Positions 6,681 to 10,604 of a stretch of DNA of 10,604 nt are shown piece after piece (the stretch's first letter is position 1; each line of letters starts with the position of its first letter). The DNA comes from an uncultured bacterium (GTDB lineage Bacteria; Patescibacteriota; Minisyncoccia; Phycocordibacterales; UBA918). The DNA lies in contig CAJWTE010000023.1 of assembly GCA_913046815.1 (NCBI GenBank), forward strand, positions 1 to 10,604, given 5' to 3'. The translations under genes were made by a program, and so were the position numbers. The notes beneath the pieces were generated by a model, which was not told where the DNA came from, ran no database searches, and was given only the letters and a program-made list of their open reading frames with translations.

Positions 6681-7325
6681 ATGCAACAAACAACTTGGTA
6701 CAAAAAAATACTGTCAGTCACAATAATCTTTTCTTTATTGTTGGTATTTACGCCGAAACCAGCAAATAGCTTCATACTCCTATCTGCTTTGTTTCAAGGA
6801 TTATTGGCTCAATATACAATAACAAGCCTGGTCGTCGACACGTTGATAACTTGCGTACTAGCGAGCTGTGGTGGTGGAGGTAGTGGAAATGGTGGTACTT
6901 GTGATGTGGGAGGACCATGTACCATACCACTCTGTGGCGAAAGCATACCCGGTTCTATATTAGAAGGAGAGAGCGGTGAATGTGGATGTACTCCAGATGA
7001 TCCCACAGTTGATATTAATGAGGATGAGTGTGAAATTTATCCACTCGGAGCACCACCCTTGTCCATCACGCCTCCAATTGTACGTGTGGGTGACACTGCC
7101 ACAGTTACTTGGGATATTGGTGTGAACGATGCTACAAGATGTTTGGTCTCAGGACCACATATAGACACACTGACTTTGTCAGATACCAGCATGCTCGACG
7201 GAGTAGGCAGTGCAACAATAACTGTTACAGGCCCTCATGTTTATAACTTGGTGTGTCAGCAAGGTGACCAGCAAGAGAGCGCCGCCGAGCAAGTACGAAT
7301 TGCTGGCGAGTCAACAGAATTTTAG
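6681..7325 (+). CDS. Secreted Cys-rich Ig-like surface protein, copy C
   Basis: Paralogue of the protein at 5272-5904. From the ATG at 6681 it has 214 residues: signal segment (about 8-24, then TPKPANS), second hydrophobic segment (31-60), Gly-rich linker (64-72), Cys-rich stretch (74-117), and an Ig-like domain (about 124-210) with TPPIVRVGDTATVTWDIG and Cys154-Cys192. It has ten cysteines in a similar order to copy A (58, 63, 74, 80, 85, 101, 103, 117, 154, 192). By eye the two proteins are well under half identical until Ser200, after which the remaining 15 residues are identical and encoded by identical DNA. A TTG at 6660 would add seven residues; the ATG is preferred because it aligns with copy A and gives a normal signal peptide. 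The upstream GGTAACACTTAC resembles GGTAAACTTAC before copy A. Confidence 0.75.
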   Translation: MQQTTWYKKILSVTIIFSLLLVFTPKPANSFILLSALFQGLLAQYTITSLVVDTLITCVLASCGGGGSGNGGTCDVGGPCTIPLCGESIPGSILEGESGECGCTPDDPTVDINEDECEIYPLGAPPLSITPPIVRVGDTATVTWDIGVNDATRCLVSGPHIDTLTLSDTSMLDGVGSATITVTGPHVYNLVCQQGDQQESAAEQVRIAGESTEF

Positions 7326-7334
7326 TGATATAAT
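7326..7334 (+). promoter_or_regulatory. Extended -10 promoter of the 69-residue gene, copy 2
   Basis: Same TGA-TATAAT as in copy 1, 8 nt before the ATG at 7343. Since both promoter and gene are identical, the dose of the small protein may be doubled relative to each Ig-like protein. Confidence 0.55.
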
Positions 7335-7342
7335 TACTACAT

Positions 7343-7552
7343 ATGAAAAAAACCATCATAAACACATACACAGCTATCATTGTATTAGCAATCGGAATGG
7401 CTTCTTTCCTGTTTGTACAAATGCAAAGTGTTGTAGCTAACCTGAAGCGAAGCGCTGAAGCAGGTAAGAATATTCGAGTAGCTGAAAGAGACAGCTGTAC
7501 TACACAAGATGATGTTAATGTTACCTTTAGTGGGTGTAATTCTATTCTTTAG
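7343..7552 (+). CDS. 69-residue single-helix exported protein, copy 2
   Basis: Identical in DNA and protein to the gene at 5922-6131: one N-terminal membrane helix, polar amphipathic segment, Cys52 and Cys65. It follows copy C of the Ig-like protein by 17 bp. The absence of even silent differences shows that this copy is very recent or is being homogenised, in contrast to the diverged Ig-like genes upstream. Confidence 0.65.
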   Translation: MKKTIINTYTAIIVLAIGMASFLFVQMQSVVANLKRSAEAGKNIRVAERDSCTTQDDVNVTFSGCNSIL

Positions 7553-7555
7553 CGT

Positions 7556-7583
7556 TTGAAACCAGCCTATTTTGTGATATAGT
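7556..7583 (+). promoter_or_regulatory. Promoter of infC
   Basis: A -35 box TTGAAA (7556-7561), a 16-bp spacer and a -10 box TATAGT (7578-7583) preceded by TGA, i.e. again an extended -10. RNA would start near 7590, giving an infC leader of about 50 nt. The promoter lies 3 bp past the 275-bp repeat, so infC expression is separable from the surface-protein module. Confidence 0.5.
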
Positions 7584-7615
7584 CTCGCTACTTGTCTTCG
7601 GTAGTGAGACTATAT
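7577..7615 (+). promoter_or_regulatory. 15-bp inverted repeat over the infC promoter
   Basis: Arms 7577-7591 (ATATAGTCTCGCTAC) and 7601-7615 (GTAGTGAGACTATAT) pair over 15 bp with a single G-U, around a 9-nt loop. No U tract follows, so it is a poor Rho-independent terminator. RNA started at the predicted infC promoter would lack the left arm, so the hairpin forms only in read-through RNA from upstream; at the DNA level it could be an operator covering the -10 and start site. Which role applies cannot be told from sequence. Confidence 0.6.
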
Positions 7616-7640
7616 ATTCAAAGCTGCCTAACTTAGTAAT

Positions 7641-8324
7641 TTGCGAAAAGGTCCATACAAATTTAGTACTAAAGACAAAACTCGTATCAACGAGGCTATT
7701 CGTGCTAAAGAATTGCGTGTAATCGGTGCCAGTGGTGAGAACTTGGGTGTTATTTCTGTGACTGAGGCATTGCAAGCTGCTGAAAAAGCCCGTATGGACT
7801 TGATTGAAATTTCCCCTAAGGCCAAGCCTCCGGTAGCAAAAATAATGGACTTTGGTCAGTATCGTTATGAGAAAAAGCGTAAAGATAGTGAAGTAAAAGC
7901 CAAATCTCACGTAACCGAAACTAAAAGTGTACAGGTTAAAATTGGTACTGGTGAACACGACCAACAACTGAAAGCTAAGCGTGTCTCAGAATGGCTAAAC
8001 GATGGCCATAGAGTAAAAGTTGATCTTTTTCTTTGGGGTAGATACAAATACATGGAACCTAACTTTCTTAAAGAACGATTAGAAAGATTTCTAAAAATCA
8101 TACCCGCTGAATACAAAATGGCGGATGATATCAAAAAGAGCCCCAAGGGCTTTTCTTGTACACTAGAAAGATTGGGTAAAAGTGTCAAAGGACCAAAGAT
8201 TATTGACAAAGTTGCACCTAGTGACGATCAGGAAGTAAATGAAGAAAGCAAGCCCGACCATAAACCAGTGGCTGCATCCAAGAAAAAATCTCTTGACGAG
8301 CTGTTGGAAAGCGGAATGATTTAA
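7641..8324 (+). CDS. infC: Translation initiation factor IF-3
   Basis: IF-3 binds the 30S subunit, checks the start codon and initiator tRNA and keeps subunits apart. The N-domain (about 14-80) has RINEAIRAKELRVIGASGENLGV and DLIEISPKAKPPVAKIMDFGQYRYE; the C-domain (about 92-178) has VKIGTGEHD, the KAKR...WLNDGHRVKV segment and a divergent W-G-R loop. Beyond residue 178 it carries about 49 extra residues, charged and low in complexity, ending SLDELLESGMI; E. coli IF-3 has about 180 residues in all. The start is TTG at 7641: an in-frame TAA at 7629-7631 leaves no other usual start, and no Shine-Dalgarno site is present. Non-AUG starts are typical of infC, where IF-3 discriminates against its own mRNA, so autoregulation is likely. 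rpmI and rplT follow, as in most bacteria. Confidence 0.95.
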   Translation: MRKGPYKFSTKDKTRINEAIRAKELRVIGASGENLGVISVTEALQAAEKARMDLIEISPKAKPPVAKIMDFGQYRYEKKRKDSEVKAKSHVTETKSVQVKIGTGEHDQQLKAKRVSEWLNDGHRVKVDLFLWGRYKYMEPNFLKERLERFLKIIPAEYKMADDIKKSPKGFSCTLERLGKSVKGPKIIDKVAPSDDQEVNEESKPDHKPVAASKKKSLDELLESGMI

Positions 8325-8359
8325 AGATTTTTTGTTTTTTCGTCGTCTCTATTAAACCC

Positions 8360-8388
8360 TTGAATTTAGTTTGCATATAAGTTATAGT
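8360..8388 (+). promoter_or_regulatory. Promoter of rpmI-rplT
   Basis: A -35 box TTGAAT (8360-8365), a 17-bp spacer and a -10 box TATAGT (8383-8388). The predicted RNA start is about 8394-8396, only a few nt before the rpmI ATG at 8399. A 7-bp inverted repeat (ATAAGTT 8377-8383 and AACTTAT 8394-8400) encloses the -10 box and reaches into the start codon. T-rich DNA at 8330-8341 just after infC has no convincing hairpin before it. Confidence 0.55.
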
Positions 8389-8398
8389 TGCGGAACTT

Positions 8399-8590
8399 AT
8401 GAAAACCAATAAGAGTTACAGCAAAAGAATAAAAGTGACTAAGAATGGCAAGCTGGTAGCCCGAAGACCGGGACAAAACCACTTCAACGCTCGCCAATCT
8501 GGACAAAAAAGACTGGGCCGAAAAAGAACCCAGCTCTTGAGTCTGTCAAAGCGTGTAACTAGACGGTTTTTACCAAAAACAGGAGCATAA
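8399..8590 (+). CDS. rpmI: Large subunit ribosomal protein bL35
   Basis: A 63-residue, strongly basic protein of the usual L35 size, part of the 50S subunit. It shows the family pattern of an N-terminal MKTNKSYSKRIKVTKNGKL, then a central RRPGQNHFNARQSGQKRLGRKR and the closing ...SKRVTRRFLP. It lies in the conserved infC-rpmI-rplT order, 10 bp before rplT. There is no Shine-Dalgarno site; the promoter predicted immediately upstream implies a nearly leaderless transcript. Confidence 0.95.
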   Translation: MKTNKSYSKRIKVTKNGKLVARRPGQNHFNARQSGQKRLGRKRTQLLSLSKRVTRRFLPKTGA

Positions 8591-8600
8591 CCAATAAATT

Positions 8601-8945
8601 ATGGCTAGAGTAAAAGGAGGATTGATGGCTGGGAAGCGCCGTCGCAACATATTGTCACAAGTAAAAGGATACCGACTTGACCGTTCCAAGAAAAAGCGGG
8701 CAGCTCGTGAAGCTATTTTTCATGCAAACAACCACGCTTTTGCACACCGTAAGGACAAAAAGAATGATTTCCGTCGACTATGGATCACTAGAATTAATGC
8801 CGCTTTAATACCTTTTGAAATGAAATACAGCCGTTTTATTAAAGCGTTAGCTGATAAAAATATTAAGCTAGACCGCAAAGTACTGTCAAAACTGGCTGTA
8901 GACAGACCAGAAGCATTTAGGAAGGTGGTTGAAGCAGTCAAGTAA
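8601..8945 (+). CDS. rplT: Large subunit ribosomal protein bL20
   Basis: The 114-residue protein is of normal L20 length. It binds 23S rRNA early in 50S assembly and in many bacteria represses its own operon. Family signatures are MARVKGG at the start (most homologues have MARVKRG), KGYRLDRSK (about 24-32), FRRLWITRINAA (57-68), YSRFIKAL (75-82) and the LDRKVLSKLAV segment (90-100). The first ATG is chosen because the N-terminal MARVK is conserved, although an in-frame ATG at 8625 has a better GGAGG-type sequence in front of it. A terminator follows 19 bp after the stop. Confidence 0.96.
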   Translation: MARVKGGLMAGKRRRNILSQVKGYRLDRSKKKRAAREAIFHANNHAFAHRKDKKNDFRRLWITRINAALIPFEMKYSRFIKALADKNIKLDRKVLSKLAVDRPEAFRKVVEAVK

Positions 8946-8964
8946 AGGTTTGGTTGAGAATACT

Positions 8965-9000
8965 GAAAAATGTCGGTAAACTACCCGGCATTTTTCATTT
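8965..9000. terminator. Bidirectional Rho-independent terminator
   Basis: Arms 8965-8976 (GAAAAATGTCGG) and 8985-8996 (CCGGCATTTTTC) pair over 12 bp with one T-G wobble around an 8-nt loop. The A run in the left arm and T run in the right arm give a U tract in both directions, so it can end both rplT from the left and the convergent ribonuclease gene, whose stop codon is at 8999-9001. Confidence 0.8.
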
Positions 9001-10360
9001 AAAAATCAATTTCTATCTCCTCCCCCAGTGAGGGTGCGATGGCGTTTATACCTAAATAATCACGTAGGCGTTGAACTAAGTGTAGTGAAGACTTTTCTTC
9101 GCCCATGGTCACAAAAACTTGCTTCGCCTCATCACCGCCTTTAGCTACCAAATCAATCAGCTGTTCCCTGTCAGCGTGGCCAGAATATCCACGAATACGA
9201 GCGACTTTAGCACGCACTTTAACATCACTATCACCGATACGAACACGTTTGGCACCATCTTCTATACGTCTTCCAAGACTGCCGACTGCTTGATATCCTA
9301 CCAACAAAAGAATGGTTTTTTCATCTTCTAAATAACGCTTTTCATGTTCCTGAATTCTCCCACCATGGCTCATCCCAGAACCGGCAATAATGATTTTTGC
9401 ACCTCTTGTTTTATGTATCTCTCTAGAGTCTGCGACTGTTCTGGTAAACGAAAGTCCAGAAAAAGCAAAAATGTCATCACCGGTTTTTATTTGCTTTTGC
9501 ACTGATTCTTTCATATATGGTATGTAATTTTGATAGATGTCAGTTACTTTAATCGCCAGTGGTGAATCCAGAAATACGGGCAATGGTTTCATTGTTCCAC
9601 TCTCAACTAAATTATTGATTTCAAGCAACATTGCCTGAGTGCGCTCTAAAGAAAAGGCGGGGATGATAAGCGTGCCATTTCTCCTTCTTGCATCTTCTAT
9701 ATATTGGTGTAGAAGAGAAGTTCTCTCATTAACTTCTTCATGTGAGCGGTCTCCATAAACACTTTCCATCACTAGATAGTCATAATCTTTAGGAATCGTT
9801 GGTGGATTTAACAATGGTTGGGGTACATTTCCAACATCACCAGTAAACACAATCTTTTTACCTTGCCTCTTTATATGCACCATAGCAGAACCCATAATAT
9901 GGCCACCGTCTGTGAAACATCCAGAGACTAAATCGCTGAAATAAATGTCTTCATTGTATGTAACAGTCTTCCATAAGCCCAACGCTTCTTGTATATTTTC
10001 TTTTTCATAAAGACGTTCATTACCATACTTCTCCTCCTCAAACAACATTATTTTGTAAGCATCAGCAAACATGACTTCTGCCAATGCTTTGGTGGGCTCG
10101 GTAGAGTAAATAATGCCTCGAAACCCTTCCTTTACTAACTTAGGAATTCGACCAATATGATCGGCGTGAGCATGAGTAACCAAAAGTATGTCAACCTCAC
10201 TAGGGTTATAATCAAAAGGTTCTCTATTTACCGCTTCGGCAAAACGATCGCCCTGAACGAGACCACAATCCACCATCAACTTTAAATCACCTGTATCCAA
10301 TACAAAATTAGCTCCTGTAACACTTCCCTGTCCACCATAGAAACCTAACTTGGATATCAT
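8999..10360 (-). CDS. Metallo-beta-lactamase/beta-CASP ribonuclease (CPSF73-like)
   Basis: The 453-residue protein has the layout of bacterial and archaeal CPSF73-type nucleases (such as TTHA0252), which cleave or trim RNA with two zinc ions. Metallo-beta-lactamase motifs are H63-A-H65-A-D67-H68, GGH154IMGSA and FTGD175VG; MESVYGDRSH (198-207) leads into the inserted beta-CASP domain (about 210-330). The later motifs are GSGMSHGGRIQEH with H339 as probable motif B, and GYSGH395AD as motif C. All metal ligands expected are present, so it should be active and cytoplasmic. It lacks the C-terminal domain of RNase J and is shorter than RNase J (about 550), so the rnj name is not used. The ATG overlaps the stop of the upstream gene in ATGA, indicating translational coupling. 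Confidence 0.9.
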   Translation of the reverse strand: MISKLGFYGGQGSVTGANFVLDTGDLKLMVDCGLVQGDRFAEAVNREPFDYNPSEVDILLVTHAHADHIGRIPKLVKEGFRGIIYSTEPTKALAEVMFADAYKIMLFEEEKYGNERLYEKENIQEALGLWKTVTYNEDIYFSDLVSGCFTDGGHIMGSAMVHIKRQGKKIVFTGDVGNVPQPLLNPPTIPKDYDYLVMESVYGDRSHEEVNERTSLLHQYIEDARRRNGTLIIPAFSLERTQAMLLEINNLVESGTMKPLPVFLDSPLAIKVTDIYQNYIPYMKESVQKQIKTGDDIFAFSGLSFTRTVADSREIHKTRGAKIIIAGSGMSHGGRIQEHEKRYLEDEKTILLLVGYQAVGSLGRRIEDGAKRVRIGDSDVKVRAKVARIRGYSGHADREQLIDLVAKGGDEAKQVFVTMGEEKSSLHLVQRLRDYLGINAIAPSLGEEIEIDF

Positions 10361-10604
10361 AATTTTCTGATACTATGTCCGACCACGAAACCAATAAAAC
10401 CTCCCACTAACGCTGAAATAATATCAAGCATAGCATCAACACCAAATCCTGGTTCAAAAGCCGGCACACCGATGTATATTTCAAATAGCTCCCATAGAAG
10501 TGCGACCATTAATACAGCGGACATGACGGGTACTACATAGAGTAAACGCACGGGTATTTCACGAATAAAATCCTTTACAGTAAAACAACCTAGAGCCACT
10601 ACCG
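10357..10604 (-). CDS. VanZ/DUF2238-like membrane protein, 5' end missing
   Basis: The reading frame is open to the window edge, so the start is unknown; a GTG at 10597-10599 is possible but not compelling. The visible 80 or so residues hold two membrane helices (about 16-36 and 57-76, numbered from that GTG). The second half has W36-E37-x2-E40 followed by D55-x3-D59 and a glycine-rich helix, a pattern seen in VanZ-like and DUF2238 (YjdF-type) proteins; their function is poorly known. It ends in TGA and shares ATGA with the ribonuclease gene, so the two are co-translated. Confidence 0.55.
   Translation of the reverse strand, partial: VVALGCFTVKDFIREIPVRLLYVVPVMSAVLMVALLWELFEIYIGVPAFEPGFGVDAMLDIISALVGGFIGFVVGHSIRKL

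Larger units (their letters stand above)
7278..7552 (+). repeat. 275-bp direct repeat, copy 2
   Basis: Exact match to 5857-6131. It contains the last 15 codons of copy C, the extended -10 element and the second 69-residue gene. Downstream the sequence switches immediately to the infC promoter region. Confidence 0.97.

Noticed and set aside
5857..7552. Insertion sequence or integron cassette as the cause of the repeat
   Set aside because: No transposase, integrase, terminal inverted repeats, target duplication or recombination-site structure is visible; the repeat itself encodes protein.
7577..7615. Hairpin as a classical Rho-independent terminator for the 69-residue gene
   Set aside because: No U tract follows the right arm (TATATATTC), and the infC -10 box lies in the left arm; kept as an inverted repeat of open function.
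8617..8627. GGAGG followed by ATG inside rplT, suggesting a start at 8625
   Set aside because: The upstream MARVK is the conserved L20 N-terminus and the GGAGG is simply how its Lys-Gly-Gly is encoded.
8999..10360. Naming the beta-CASP gene as RNase J
   Set aside because: It is about 100 residues shorter, lacks the RNase J C-terminal domain, and its motif spacing matches CPSF73-like enzymes.
1..10604. CRISPR array, tRNA or rRNA gene
   Set aside because: No set of short regularly spaced repeats, no tRNA-like arm pattern such as GGTTCRA with a matching acceptor stem, and no rRNA sequence was seen.
1..10604. Alternative genetic code with TGA read as glycine
   Set aside because: No in-frame TGA occurs in the recognised genes, GGN codons are used throughout, and the VanZ-like gene ends in TGA overlapping the next ATG.

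Overview
The window looks like a chromosomal piece of a Candidate Phyla Radiation (Patescibacteria) genome, most likely of Parcubacteria type. This is inferred from three things. Two secreted proteins show the layout signal helix, Gly tract, Cys-rich stretch, then Ig-like domain, which I associate with that group. The infC-rpmI-rplT cluster is compact and diverged. Several genes lack a Shine-Dalgarno sequence and have a -10 element only 8 to 10 nt before the start codon. Genes end in TAA, TAG and TGA, so the code appears standard. No search could be run, so the taxon is provisional.

Layout. (1) 1-99, minus: start of a small lipoprotein gene with its own promoter and a textbook ribosome binding site, noticeably GC-richer than its surroundings. 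(2) 199-5174, minus: five tightly packed genes. In transcription order they are a membrane-anchored helical protein, a PaaK-like adenylate-forming ligase, an apolipoprotein N-acyltransferase (Lnt)-like membrane enzyme that lacks the usual catalytic glutamate, an O-methyltransferase and a UbiA-family prenyltransferase. Together they look like a lipid or envelope tailoring operon of unknown product. (3) 5175-5271: divergent intergenic region. (4) 5272-7552, plus: two copies of a two-gene module (Ig-like secreted protein plus a 69-residue single-helix protein) separated by a four-helix membrane protein. The last 275 bp of the two modules are identical, while the rest of the two Ig-like genes has diverged widely. 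(5) 7556-8945, plus: infC (TTG start, own promoter over a large palindrome), rpmI (own promoter, almost no leader) and rplT, closed by a bidirectional terminator. (6) 8999-10604, minus: a beta-CASP ribonuclease gene overlapping by 4 bp a VanZ/DUF2238-like membrane protein that runs off the window.

The most unusual points are the 275-bp identical repeat inside an otherwise diverged gene pair, with a geometry in which recombination would leave every gene intact; the Lnt-like enzyme without its catalytic Glu inside a ligase/methyltransferase/prenyltransferase operon; and the repeated pattern of apparently leaderless starts.
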